From contig NZ_JANHLD010000004.1 in assembly GCF_028682455.1 (NCBI RefSeq), positions 558,001-622,000 of the forward strand: DNA of 64,000 bases. Reading direction: 5' to 3'. The position numbers and the translations under genes are program-made. The DNA comes from Pseudomonas putida (GTDB taxonomy: Bacteria; Pseudomonadota; Gammaproteobacteria; Pseudomonadales; Pseudomonadaceae). Below, piece by piece: positions 7,480-16,072 of this stretch. How positions within the stretch are numbered: the first letter of the stretch is position 1; each line of letters begins with the position of its first letter. Below the pieces are notes generated by a model. It made no database searches. It worked only from the letters and a program-made list of their open reading frames with translations, and was not told the origin of the DNA.

Positions 7480-8091
7480 GTGAAGAAGTCCGCACTCTCC
7501 CTCTCCCTCGTCGCCGCACTGGCTGGCACCCACGCCTTCGCCTCCACCACTGAACTGAGCGTCATAGGCACCATCACACCGACGGCCTGCACCCCAAGCT
7601 TGAGCAACAACGGGGTAGTGGACTACGGCCCGATCCATGCCGAGACCCTCGACAACTTCCAACTGCCGGACAGAACGCTGACTCTGTCCATCAGCTGCGG
7701 TGCCGAAGCGCCAATAGCCGTGATCGCAACCGACAACCTTAGCGGCTCTGCCAGCACCATCGGCGATATCCACTTCGGCATGGGCACCTACCAGACGATG
7801 CCCATCGGGCGTTATTCGATGGCGTTCCAGACCGCCCAGGTCGATGGCCAGCAGCTGGGTGCACTGGAGTCATTGGACGGTGGCGCCACCTGGAGACCGA
7901 GCGACGTTGTCCTGCTGCGCGACTCGACCACGGCTCAAGACTTCAGGCTGGCCTTCGGCACTACCAACCCGCAACCCACAACCACCTTGAGCGCCGTCAT
8001 GCGCATCCAGGGCTCGATCAATGAAGACCTGCCCTTCACCGACGACATCGAGCTCAACGGCAACAGCACCCTCGAGATCAAGTACCTCTGA
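7480..8091 (+). CDS. DUF1120 fimbrial subunit 2
   Basis: A 203-residue paralogue of the preceding subunit. The GTG at 7480 follows AAGAAAGGAAAAATCT and gives a proper signal peptide (KKSALSLSLVAALAGTHAFA), so I use it rather than an ATG at 7408. The mature region carries the same ACTPSLSNNGVVDYG signature, a second cysteine in LSISCGAE and the C-terminal EIKYL. Located 151 bases after subunit 1. Confidence 0.83.
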   Translation: MKKSALSLSLVAALAGTHAFASTTELSVIGTITPTACTPSLSNNGVVDYGPIHAETLDNFQLPDRTLTLSISCGAEAPIAVIATDNLSGSASTIGDIHFGMGTYQTMPIGRYSMAFQTAQVDGQQLGALESLDGGATWRPSDVVLLRDSTTAQDFRLAFGTTNPQPTTTLSAVMRIQGSINEDLPFTDDIELNGNSTLEIKYL

Positions 8092-8184
8092 TCCATAGCC
8101 TGAATATTCGACCAAGAGGGACGTCAGAAGCCCTCACCCACCTGCCAAAGGTAATCAACGCGATCACCTATGAAGGAACCAACA

Positions 8185-8808
8185 GTGAAGAAACTCGTCG
8201 CCCCCCTTTCGCTTGTCTTGACCCTGGCCAGCACCCATGCCCTGGCCTCCTCCACCGAAGTCACCCTCACCGGAACCCTCACCCCTTCGGCATGCACGCC
8301 CACCCTGGGCAATGGCGGCCTGGTCGACTATGGCGGAGTGTCTATCGAGGAACTTGAAGCTCACGACGATCATTACAAGCTTCCAGACAAGCAACTGAGC
8401 CTGACCATCCAATGCGCAAGCGAAACATCGTACGCACTGATCACCACCGACAACCGACATGAAAGTTCCAGCAGCAGTACCTTCAGCCACGGCCTGGGCA
8501 TGCACAAGGGACAGCAGGTTGGCGCGTTGGCGATAGGCCTCAGCGACCCTGAACTGGATGGCACACCAAGCAAAGTACTGGTCTCTTACAACGCCGGACA
8601 AACCTGGTTCGCGGGTTTGTTCCTGTACTTCTCCCCCTCGCAGAAAAGTCCGGCCACTCGCGTTGCCTTCGGTGCTCAGACGATGCCTGTCCCCGCCACT
8701 CGCCTGAGTGCAAACCTTGATATCACCAGCATGATCTCCAACACCCTGCCGTTCAACGAAGAGATCCCGATCGACGGCAGTGTCACCTTCAACATCATGT
8801 ACCTCTGA
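8185..8808 (+). CDS. DUF1120 fimbrial subunit 3
   Basis: A 207-residue paralogue. An ATG at 8170 is in frame, but AAGGA at 8173-8177 is placed to serve the GTG at 8185, giving VKKLVAPLSLVLTLAS, which matches the signal peptides of the other copies. The mature protein has ACTPTLGNGGLVDYGGVS, a second cysteine in LTIQCASE and ends NIMYL. Same presumed role as a pilus building block assembled by the chaperone and usher downstream. Confidence 0.83.
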   Translation: MKKLVAPLSLVLTLASTHALASSTEVTLTGTLTPSACTPTLGNGGLVDYGGVSIEELEAHDDHYKLPDKQLSLTIQCASETSYALITTDNRHESSSSSTFSHGLGMHKGQQVGALAIGLSDPELDGTPSKVLVSYNAGQTWFAGLFLYFSPSQKSPATRVAFGAQTMPVPATRLSANLDITSMISNTLPFNEEIPIDGSVTFNIMYL

Positions 8809-8875
8809 GCCCGCACCCCTGCACTTGAACTGAAAGGGATAGCCAGATCCCTGAATACTCAACTAGGTCACAATA

Positions 8876-9496
8876 ATGAAAATATCCGTAGTCCCTCTAT
8901 CCCTTGTCATAGCCCTTGCCGCTACCCAGACCATCGCCTCCACAACCGAGGTAACCCTCACCGGCACCCTCATGCCTTCAGCCTGCACGCCAACACTGAG
9001 CAATGGGGGAGTGATTGACTTTGGCCGCGTTTCCTTTGCCGACCTGATCCCTGACGGACTTCCAGAAAAGCGGCTGGACCTGAGCATCAAATGTGGTGCA
9101 CCAACACGATTTGCACTCATCAACAGCGATAACCGCATAGAGAGCGCCCCTGAGTCACCTCTTCGATATGGGCTTGGCATGCACAACGAGGAAAAAATCG
9201 GCTACATGACGATACATACCACACCGGCCTTGGTAGATGATGTACTGCGGGACAGAATCTCGTCTTTAGATGGGGGACAAAGTTGGAGCAATGCCGTCGG
9301 GCCCTTTCAGCGCGCTCAAGATCGTCCGAACTTTCTATACGGCTTCGGAGACGTAAACGACGTCAGCAGCGGCCCGACACCGGCACAGAACCTGAGCACC
9401 ACCCTACTGGTATACGCACGGGTCGACTCTACAATCGACTTCAGCAGCGACGTGCAGCTCGACGGTAGCACCACGTTCGAGATCCGCTACCTCTGA
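8876..9496 (+). CDS. DUF1120 fimbrial subunit 4
   Basis: A 206-residue paralogue with signal peptide MKISVVPLSLVIALAATQTIAS, signature ACTPTLSNGGVIDFG (Phe for Tyr), second cysteine in LSIKCGAP and C-terminal EIRYL. Its base composition is visibly more AT-rich than that of the other three copies. This suggests it diverged elsewhere or is under weaker selection. No strong ribosome site precedes the ATG. Confidence 0.83.
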   Translation: MKISVVPLSLVIALAATQTIASTTEVTLTGTLMPSACTPTLSNGGVIDFGRVSFADLIPDGLPEKRLDLSIKCGAPTRFALINSDNRIESAPESPLRYGLGMHNEEKIGYMTIHTTPALVDDVLRDRISSLDGGQSWSNAVGPFQRAQDRPNFLYGFGDVNDVSSGPTPAQNLSTTLLVYARVDSTIDFSSDVQLDGSTTFEIRYL

Positions 9497-9635
9497 GACA
9501 TTGACTCACCTTTGGGAGCGAACAGCGGATGCTCGCCCCTTCATGACACATACCCGGCCGGCGCACCTCCTTCCAGTAGTTCAATGGAGTTGACACAAAG
9601 GGGCTTGCGTCGCGCGCCAACAACGAACCGATACC

Positions 9636-10349
9636 ATGAAAAAACTACTCAACATTGTTGCGGGCCCCCTGCTGCCTGCATTTTTCCTGTTTGCCCATGC
9701 AAGCACGACCCAGGCTGACGGCATGGTGCCCAAATCCTCGGTAGTGATTGTCGAGGAAGCCAAGGCCAGCGGCAGCCCCTTCCTGGTGACCAACACCGAC
9801 CCCCACCCCTCTTTACTGGCCGTGTTCATCGAGAACCTGCCCGAAGACCAGGACAACCTGCTGGTGGTGCAACCTACCGTGACCCGGGTCGAGGCAGGTC
9901 ACGAGCAGCAGGTGCTGTTCCATTACGTGGGCACGGAGCCGCTGAAGGAACAGCGTCTGAAAAGGGTGATCTTCGAGGGCATTCGCGAGCAAGCCCCCAG
10001 CACCACCGGCGCTATGCGGGTGAGCTTCGGCGTGCGCCAGAACCTGCCGGTCATCCTCCACCCCAAGGGCCTGGCAAAGAATCGCTCGCCCTGGGAGGGG
10101 CTGACCTGGCACCTGGAGGGCAATCAGTTGCGGGTCGAGAACAACACCCCCTACGTGGTACGCCTGGGTCGTGAACTGCTGCTCACCCCAGGCCAGTTGC
10201 GCGTGGATCTTCCCCGCAGCTACTTGCTGGCCAACGAACACCTGAGCCTTGAGCTGCCCGCCAACGCCGGCGCTGCCAACACCGTGCGCTTTCAACCGGC
10301 GACGGTATACGGTTATACCACTGCCCCTTACGAGGCCAGCATCCAGTGA
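9636..10349 (+). CDS. Periplasmic fimbrial chaperone
   Basis: A 237-residue PapD-like chaperone: signal peptide to about residue 27, then two immunoglobulin-like domains. The subunit-binding region (SVVIVEEAKASGSPFLVTN) and the central strand (GAMRVSFGVRQNLPVILHP) are recognisable. It would hold DUF1120 subunits by donor-strand complementation and deliver them to the usher. Its stop overlaps the usher start (GTGA), so translation is coupled. Confidence 0.9.
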   Translation: MKKLLNIVAGPLLPAFFLFAHASTTQADGMVPKSSVVIVEEAKASGSPFLVTNTDPHPSLLAVFIENLPEDQDNLLVVQPTVTRVEAGHEQQVLFHYVGTEPLKEQRLKRVIFEGIREQAPSTTGAMRVSFGVRQNLPVILHPKGLAKNRSPWEGLTWHLEGNQLRVENNTPYVVRLGRELLLTPGQLRVDLPRSYLLANEHLSLELPANAGAANTVRFQPATVYGYTTAPYEASIQ

Positions 10350-12802
10350 TAGCCGCCCTTCCTAACAAGAGCAGCCTCAGCTGCCGGGATCATCTGCTGG
10401 CCGGGCTTTGCCTGGGTATGATCAGCTTTGAACCCATCAAGCTTGTCCATGCCTCGAACGCCACCGTGCAATCCACCGCGTTCGACCACGAAGTACTGCG
10501 CCTGCGCGGCATCGACCCGCAACTGGCCCAGCTGTTCAGCCAACAGGTGCGTTTTGCCCCAGGCAGGCAATACATCGACCTGAACGTCAACGGTCATGAC
10601 AAAGGCGCTGCCCAAGCGCGTTTCGACACCAGCGGCGCCTTGTGCTTCGACGACGCCTTGCTGCGATTGGCCGGGATCGCAAGGCCCGCCGACTGGCCAA
10701 CGGTAGTCGATGAACCGAAGGTCCCCCTGGCGCCCGACTGCCGGGACTTGAGCGAGGCCTACCCGCAGATGCAGGTGGAACTCAACCCGGGCCAGCAGCG
10801 GGTACGGCTGATAGTCCCCGAACCCGCCCTGGAGCGGCGGCCTTACAGCATCGATGGCTACAGCCAGGGAGGTGTCGCCGGCCTGTTCAACTATGACCTG
10901 TTCGACACCTTCAACCGCTATGGCGGTGAGTCGAGTCGCTACGCGGCGGCCAACACCGAAATCGGCCTGAATGCCGATAACTGGATCCTGCGCAGCCGCC
11001 AGGTACACAGTCGCACCGACGGCAGGATACACAGCGAAATGCTCGATACCTTTGTGCAGCGCAGTTTTGTGCAGCGCCGCAGTATCTTCCAGGCGGGGGA
11101 AATCAACCTGGTCAACCCGGTGCTCAACGGCGCGCAGATCATCGGCGCCCAGGTCACCCCGGAACATGGCTTGCTGTCGCAATTGGATAACGCCAGCGTA
11201 CAAGGCATCGCCAATAGCCAGGCGCGGGTTGAAGTTCACCAGAATGGCGCCTTGCTGTACTCCACCGTGGTGCAACCCGGCCCGTTCAGCATCAGTAATA
11301 TTCCGCGCCTGACTTCCCGCTCGGACCTCGAAGTCACAGTGATCGAAACCAACGGCGAGCGCCGCAGCTTTCGCGTCCCGGCCAGCCTGGCTGCGGCCGC
11401 GCCACCTCGACGCGGCTTCAGCCTAGGCGCCGGGGTTGTGCGCAGCTACAGCGATGAAGCCGACGAGCCGGTAGTGCTGAGCCTGGGCCAGACGGGCGCC
11501 CTGGGCGAGACGTCAAGCCTGAGCAGCGGCCTGATCCTGGCCCAGGGCTACCAGAGCGTTGGCGCCACGATTGACGGCGCCCTGATACCGAGCTTGAGTG
11601 GCCAGCTGCTTGCGATTGGCTCGCAGGCCACCACGCAGGACAGGCAGGGGCTGCAACTGGGTGGCCAGCTCAACTGGCAACTGCACGACCGATGGTCGAG
11701 CCTGATTGCCGGCAATCACCGCAGCCGTGGCTACCGCGAACTTCTCGACAGCACCTACCGCGACAACGACAGCGCTTTTTCCAGCTACCGCGACCAACTC
11801 AGTGCCAGCCTGCGCTGGGCAAGCCCGGCCATTGGCAGCTTCAGCCTGGGCTACACCCAGACCACCTACTACGAACACGACAGCGGCCAACGTCTGTTCC
11901 TGTCCTGGGGCGACAGTTACAACGGGATCAGTGTGTCGGCGTCTGTGGAAAAGTCGCTAGGCAACACCAGTAGCGACAATGGCGATGCGGTCTACCTCAG
12001 CGTCAGCCTGCCCCTGGGCAGCAAAGGCCGCGTACGCAGCAGCGTGCGCCACCGCGACAATGACAGCACCAGCAGCGTGAACTACCAACAGCAGGTCAGC
12101 GATAGTTTCGGCTACCGCCTGGGTGCCGAACACCGCTCGGGGGACAGCAACAACCTGGCCAGCGCGGGCCTTTCGGCAACGCCGCGCTACACCCAGCTGG
12201 ACCTCAACTATGCCGGTGACGGGCGCGACGCCAACTACAACATTGGCCTGCGCGGGGGGCTGGCCTTTCATGAAGCCGGCATAACCCCTTCGCCCTACCC
12301 CATTCGCGATACGTTCGCCATTCTCACAGTGACCGACACCCCAGGCGTCAAGGCCAGCACCCCCAATGGCCCGGTATGGACAGATCTTGGCGGCCGCGCC
12401 GTGATCCCGGCCTTGAGTGCCTATGGCCGCAGCCCCATAGAGGTCGACAACCAGAGCCTGCCGCTCAACGTCAATATCGAGGAAGGCGCCGCCGTACTCA
12501 AGGCCAGCCGTGGTGCCGTACCGCGCCTGACCTTCAACGCCTGGAGCGTACGGCGGATGCTTCTGACCCTCACCGACGGCCAGGGCCAGCCATTGCCCAC
12601 CGGCGCCTCGGTGTTCGATGACCGCGGCCGCTTCATCAGCCTCGTCCAACCCGGTGGCCTGGTGTTCATCGACAGCAGCGAAGACATCAGCCACCTGATC
12701 GTCAGCGATCCGCACGCCCGTGAATGCCGGGTCACCCTCGATGCCACCCCGGATGAGCCACAACGCACCTACTACACCAGCGTCCAGCGCACCTGTGCTT
12801 GA
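10346..12802 (+). CDS. Outer-membrane fimbrial usher
   Basis: An 818-residue FimD/PapC-type usher that forms the outer-membrane pore for pilus assembly. The N-terminal periplasmic domain starts near FDHEVLRLRGIDPQLAQL. The barrel (about 150-680) contains the plug domain and the YSIDGYSQGG and INLVNPVLNGAQIIGAQV segments. The C-terminal domain ends with a cysteine pair (ECRVTL...RTCA). The GTG start at 10346 overlaps the chaperone stop by four bases; the N-terminal residues before LAGLCLGMISFEP look like a signal sequence with a slightly long n-region. Confidence 0.92.
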   Translation: MIAALPNKSSLSCRDHLLAGLCLGMISFEPIKLVHASNATVQSTAFDHEVLRLRGIDPQLAQLFSQQVRFAPGRQYIDLNVNGHDKGAAQARFDTSGALCFDDALLRLAGIARPADWPTVVDEPKVPLAPDCRDLSEAYPQMQVELNPGQQRVRLIVPEPALERRPYSIDGYSQGGVAGLFNYDLFDTFNRYGGESSRYAAANTEIGLNADNWILRSRQVHSRTDGRIHSEMLDTFVQRSFVQRRSIFQAGEINLVNPVLNGAQIIGAQVTPEHGLLSQLDNASVQGIANSQARVEVHQNGALLYSTVVQPGPFSISNIPRLTSRSDLEVTVIETNGERRSFRVPASLAAAAPPRRGFSLGAGVVRSYSDEADEPVVLSLGQTGALGETSSLSSGLILAQGYQSVGATIDGALIPSLSGQLLAIGSQATTQDRQGLQLGGQLNWQLHDRWSSLIAGNHRSRGYRELLDSTYRDNDSAFSSYRDQLSASLRWASPAIGSFSLGYTQTTYYEHDSGQRLFLSWGDSYNGISVSASVEKSLGNTSSDNGDAVYLSVSLPLGSKGRVRSSVRHRDNDSTSSVNYQQQVSDSFGYRLGAEHRSGDSNNLASAGLSATPRYTQLDLNYAGDGRDANYNIGLRGGLAFHEAGITPSPYPIRDTFAILTVTDTPGVKASTPNGPVWTDLGGRAVIPALSAYGRSPIEVDNQSLPLNVNIEEGAAVLKASRGAVPRLTFNAWSVRRMLLTLTDGQGQPLPTGASVFDDRGRFISLVQPGGLVFIDSSEDISHLIVSDPHARECRVTLDATPDEPQRTYYTSVQRTCA

Positions 12803-12844
12803 AGCGCCGTCCCTTCACGCTATCGCCCGACCAAGGATGTCACC

Positions 12845-13972
12845 ATGAAACGACTGCTGCCCCTGGCCCTGGCCCTTGCCGGTGTTCTGCCGCCCTTGGC
12901 CGCCCAGGCCGACGATTGCCGGCTGCTGAGCAGCCCCGAGCAGATCGACTACGGAACCATTGATCGTACCCGGCTCAGCCCGCAGCAACCCACATTGGCC
13001 TTGCCCGAAAAAACCGTCCAGATCCACCTCAGTTGTACCAACCCCAACGACCTCGGTCTGTTCTTCAAGGCAGAGTTCCTGGACAACGAACGCTGGCGTC
13101 TGAACGACAGTGGCCTGTTGCGCATCAAGGCCAGCAATGCCGTGGTGGATGGCGAGCCAGTCGAGCTGGGCCTGCTCAGTCACCCCGGCGCCTCCCCGGG
13201 GCCTGCCGCGGCCAGCCTGGCCTGGCGCCCGCAACAGGGCGTAGCGCCGGTTCGTGCAGGGCAGGCACTTGGCGGGCGTAGCCTGAGCCTGACCTTGACC
13301 TTCGAGGGCGAGTTGTCAGCGTCAGCCTTCCAGGTCCGCGACATGATCCAGTCCACCGCCAGCGGGCAGTTGCATGCACCCGCCACAGGCGCCACCACCC
13401 CTCTTGACCTGCACTGGCAGATCCAACCGGCAGCCTGCACCCCGCAGCTGTCGAACAATGGCGTGGTGGACTACGGCACCATTGCCGCGCAATCGCTACA
13501 GGCCGAGCGGCGCACACGCCTGCCCAGCCGACACCTGAACCTGAGCATCAACTGCGACAGCCCGGCGCGTTATGCCTTGCTCATGCACGACAACCGCGAC
13601 GGCACCGCGCTGGTCAACTCCATGGTGTTCTATGGCCTGGGCCTGGATGCCTCCGACAACCGCATCGGCCTTTATGAAGTGGTCTTCGACCCGAAGCTGA
13701 CCAGCGCCGATCAGTTACCTGCGGTCTACCTGACCTACTCCACCGGCGGCGGCACCTATTGGAGTAGTTCCAGCGCCCAGAGCAACAGCATCACCAGCAA
13801 GACCCTGCTCGCCCTCACCGATGAAGACAACACCGTCAAGGGGCCGGTGCCGTTTCGTACGCTGAGCACCAGCATCGAGATCAAGCCGGTGATCGCGCCC
13901 ACGCTGGACCTGGACCTGCGCCAGGACATTCTCCTGGACGGCGCGGCAACCATCGAGATCGTCTACCTGTAA
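12845..13972 (+). CDS. Two-domain DUF1120 protein, probable fimbrial tip or anchor
   Basis: A 375-residue secreted protein with signal peptide MKRLLPLALALAGVLPPLAAQA. It has an N-terminal pilin-like domain (about 23-195, start DDCRLLSSPEQIDYG) joined to a C-terminal DUF1120 domain (about 196-375, ACTPQLSNNGVVDYGTIAA, ending EIVYL). Two-domain subunits encoded last in chaperone-usher operons are commonly tip adhesins, so that is the likely role, though the receptor is unknown. A ribosome site (CAAGGA) precedes the ATG. It ends the operon, at a strong terminator. Confidence 0.85.
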   Translation: MKRLLPLALALAGVLPPLAAQADDCRLLSSPEQIDYGTIDRTRLSPQQPTLALPEKTVQIHLSCTNPNDLGLFFKAEFLDNERWRLNDSGLLRIKASNAVVDGEPVELGLLSHPGASPGPAAASLAWRPQQGVAPVRAGQALGGRSLSLTLTFEGELSASAFQVRDMIQSTASGQLHAPATGATTPLDLHWQIQPAACTPQLSNNGVVDYGTIAAQSLQAERRTRLPSRHLNLSINCDSPARYALLMHDNRDGTALVNSMVFYGLGLDASDNRIGLYEVVFDPKLTSADQLPAVYLTYSTGGGTYWSSSSAQSNSITSKTLLALTDEDNTVKGPVPFRTLSTSIEIKPVIAPTLDLDLRQDILLDGAATIEIVYL

Positions 13973-13976
13973 ACGC

Positions 13977-14002
13977 AAAACGCCCCGCAATGCGGGGCGT
14001 TT
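13977..14002. terminator. Bidirectional terminator, fimbrial operon / aroP
   Basis: A 12-bp perfect stem (AAACGCCCCGCA / TGCGGGGCGTTT) with a one-base centre separates two convergent genes, with A and T flanks in both directions. Confidence 0.9.
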
Positions 14003-14020
14003 CGAGGCAACAGCGGTTAC

Positions 14021-15442
14021 TCAGGGCTTCAGCGCTTCGACAGCGACGTTTGCCACACGCTTGCCGCGCTTGGCCTTGAGGCTGTAGCAGACAACCATCA
14101 CCAGCAGCCAGACCGGAATCGCATAGACCGAGATCTGGATACCCGGGATCTGCAGCATGATGCCCAGGATCAACACCACGAAGGCCAGGCAGATGTAGTT
14201 GCCGTAGGGGTACCACAGGGCCTTGAACAGCGGCGTCTGGCCGGTCTTGTTCAGGTGCTGGCGGAACTTGAGGTGAGAGTAGCTGATCATCGCCCAGTTG
14301 ATCACCAGGGCAGCCACCACCAACGACATCAGCAGCTCCAGCGCATGCTGCGGGATGAAGTAGTTGAGCAACACGGCGACCAGGGTCACGGCAGCCGAGG
14401 CCAGGATCGAACGCACCGGCACACCGCGCTTGTCGATCTTGGCCAGGCCTGCCGGGGCATCGCCTTGCGCGGCCATGCCATAGAGCATGCGGGCGTTGCA
14501 GTAAGTGCCGCTGTTGTACACCGACAACGCCGCGGTCAGTACCACGAAGTTGAGGATGTGAGCAGCCACATCGCTACCGAGCAGCGAGAACACCTGCACG
14601 AACGGGCTGGCACCATAGGTGCCACCCGCTGCATCGAGGCTGGTGACCAGGCTGTCCCACGGGGTCAGCGACAGCAGTACCACCAGGGCACCGATGTAGA
14701 AAATCAGGATGCGGTAGATCACCTGGTTGATCGCCTTGGGGATCACGGTTTTCGGCTTGTCGGCTTCAGCAGCGGTGAAACCGAGCATTTCCAGGCCGCC
14801 AAAAGAGAACATGATGATCGCCAGCGCCATCACCAGGCCGCTCACGCCATTGGGGAAGAACCCACCGTGCTCCCACAGGTTGCTGACAGAGGCTTGCGGG
14901 CCGCCGCTACCGGTAGTCAGCATCCAGCTGCCCAGGGCGATCATGCCGACAATGGCCAGCACCTTGATGATCGCAAACCAGAACTCGGCCTCGCCAAAGA
15001 CTTTGACGTTGGCAAGGTTGATGGCGTTGATCAGGATGAAGAAGGCTGCCGCCGAGGCCCAGGTGGGGATCTCCGGCCACCAGTAGTGAATGTACTTGCC
15101 GACGGCGGTCAGCTCCGACATGCCAACCAGGATGTACAGCACCCAGCAGTTCCAGCCCGACAGAAAGCCTGCGAAACCGCCCCAGTACTTGTGGGCAAAG
15201 TGACTGAAGGAACCTGCCACCGGCTCTTCGACGATCATTTCGCCAAGCTGGCGCATGATCATGAAGGCGATGAAGCCACAGATCGCATAGCCGAGGATCA
15301 TCGACGGACCCGCCGACTTCATCACCCCGGCCGAACCCAGGAACAGGCCGGTACCAATCGCGCCGCCCAGGGCGATCAATTGGATATGGCGATTTTTCAG
15401 GCCGCGTTTCAGCTCGCCTGAATGCGTGTTTTGTCCACTCAT
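14021..15442 (-). CDS. aroP: Aromatic amino acid permease AroP
   Basis: A 473-residue APC-superfamily amino acid:proton symporter with about 12 membrane segments. The N-terminal signature LKRGLKNRHIQLIALGGAIG(TG) and the AIMFSFGGLEMLGFTAAEAD segment are typical of AroP/PheP/GabP-type permeases. Aromatic specificity is inferred from similarity to AroP and from sharing a locus and a candidate PhhR box with phhABC. I start it at ATG 15442 (MSGQNTHSGELKRG), preceded by AGGTGA; the reading frame stays open 34 codons further upstream but lacks support. Confidence 0.88.
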   Translation of the reverse strand: MSGQNTHSGELKRGLKNRHIQLIALGGAIGTGLFLGSAGVMKSAGPSMILGYAICGFIAFMIMRQLGEMIVEEPVAGSFSHFAHKYWGGFAGFLSGWNCWVLYILVGMSELTAVGKYIHYWWPEIPTWASAAAFFILINAINLANVKVFGEAEFWFAIIKVLAIVGMIALGSWMLTTGSGGPQASVSNLWEHGGFFPNGVSGLVMALAIIMFSFGGLEMLGFTAAEADKPKTVIPKAINQVIYRILIFYIGALVVLLSLTPWDSLVTSLDAAGGTYGASPFVQVFSLLGSDVAAHILNFVVLTAALSVYNSGTYCNARMLYGMAAQGDAPAGLAKIDKRGVPVRSILASAAVTLVAVLLNYFIPQHALELLMSLVVAALVINWAMISYSHLKFRQHLNKTGQTPLFKALWYPYGNYICLAFVVLILGIMLQIPGIQISVYAIPVWLLVMVVCYSLKAKRGKRVANVAVEALKP

Positions 15443-15640
15443 GAACGAAGTCACCTGCTTGTTTTTATCTGTGACGGAATCGGACCCACCACGCTCGTGG
15501 CGCAGCGGAATTAACAAGGTGGTTACCTTGAGGGTCTTGGCCAACTGCTGCCCGTCCAGGGCGAACGCCGTGGTCGAATCAGCCGGGTGTCAGCAAGAGT
15601 GCGCGGTACGCATTGGGGTCACAGTTAAAACGCGGCGCAT

Positions 15641-15670
15641 TGTATACCCCTGCAGACGCGCAGGGGTCAA
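15641..15670 (-). promoter_or_regulatory. Candidate sigma70 promoter of aroP
   Basis: Read on the minus strand: TTGACC (15670-15665), an 18-base spacer, TATACA (15646-15641). The spacer is itself a palindrome (CCCCTGC / GCAGGGG around six bases), so a repressor could occupy it. It predicts a leader of roughly 190 bases before the aroP ATG. Confidence 0.55.
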
Positions 15671-15948
15671 CACGTTGCGTGACTGTCTGATGACAAAACG
15701 CACCGGTCCTGAGGAAAGGTTCAAGCCTTTGGGAGTAATCGGCGTACATGGCGCCTCCATTTGTTCTTATTGAATGCCCGGCTCTCCGGCCCTGGCTTTG
15801 CACACGGCAATGGGGCACATCTCACCCCCCCAGCGGCCTCGGGGCAAGCCGTTGACGTTCACGGAAACCGCTTTAGCGTGGGCATTTCGGCAAGTTCTGT
15901 TTACAGCTTCGAAAAGCGGCAGGAAGGCCCGGCAAAGGCGCCAGCTTT

Positions 15949-15966
15949 TGTAACGTTTTATTTACA
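15949..15966. promoter_or_regulatory. Candidate PhhR box upstream of aroP
   Basis: On the minus strand TGTAAA-N6-GTTACA matches the TyrR/PhhR consensus at 11 of 12 positions, better than the phhA site. It lies in the 630-bp gap (15443-16072) between rluB and aroP, about 500 bases before the aroP start and about 280 from the candidate promoter. The gap otherwise shows the aroP promoter and the rluB terminator. A 57-codon minus-strand ORF with a GGAGG site covers the promoter, and I do not consider it a gene. Confidence 0.55.
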
Positions 15967-16027
15967 TTACGGTTCAAAAACTTTCCATGCCTTCGGGAAG
16001 TTTCTGTAAGACTCGGTTTTTTAAGGC

Positions 16028-16060
16028 AAAAAAAAGCCAACCCGAAGGTTGGCTATTTTT
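16028..16060 (-). terminator. Terminator of rluB
   Basis: Stem AGCCAACC / GGTTGGCT with a four-base loop, and T/A runs on both sides, placed directly downstream of the rluB stop codon. Confidence 0.8.
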
Positions 16061-16072
16061 CGCTCCTACGCT

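Noticed and set aside
15579..15750. 57-codon minus-strand ORF upstream of aroP with GGAGG before its ATG
   Set aside because: It runs through the candidate aroP promoter, its codon use is unlike nearby genes, and the product has no recognisable feature. It remains a weak possibility as a leader peptide.
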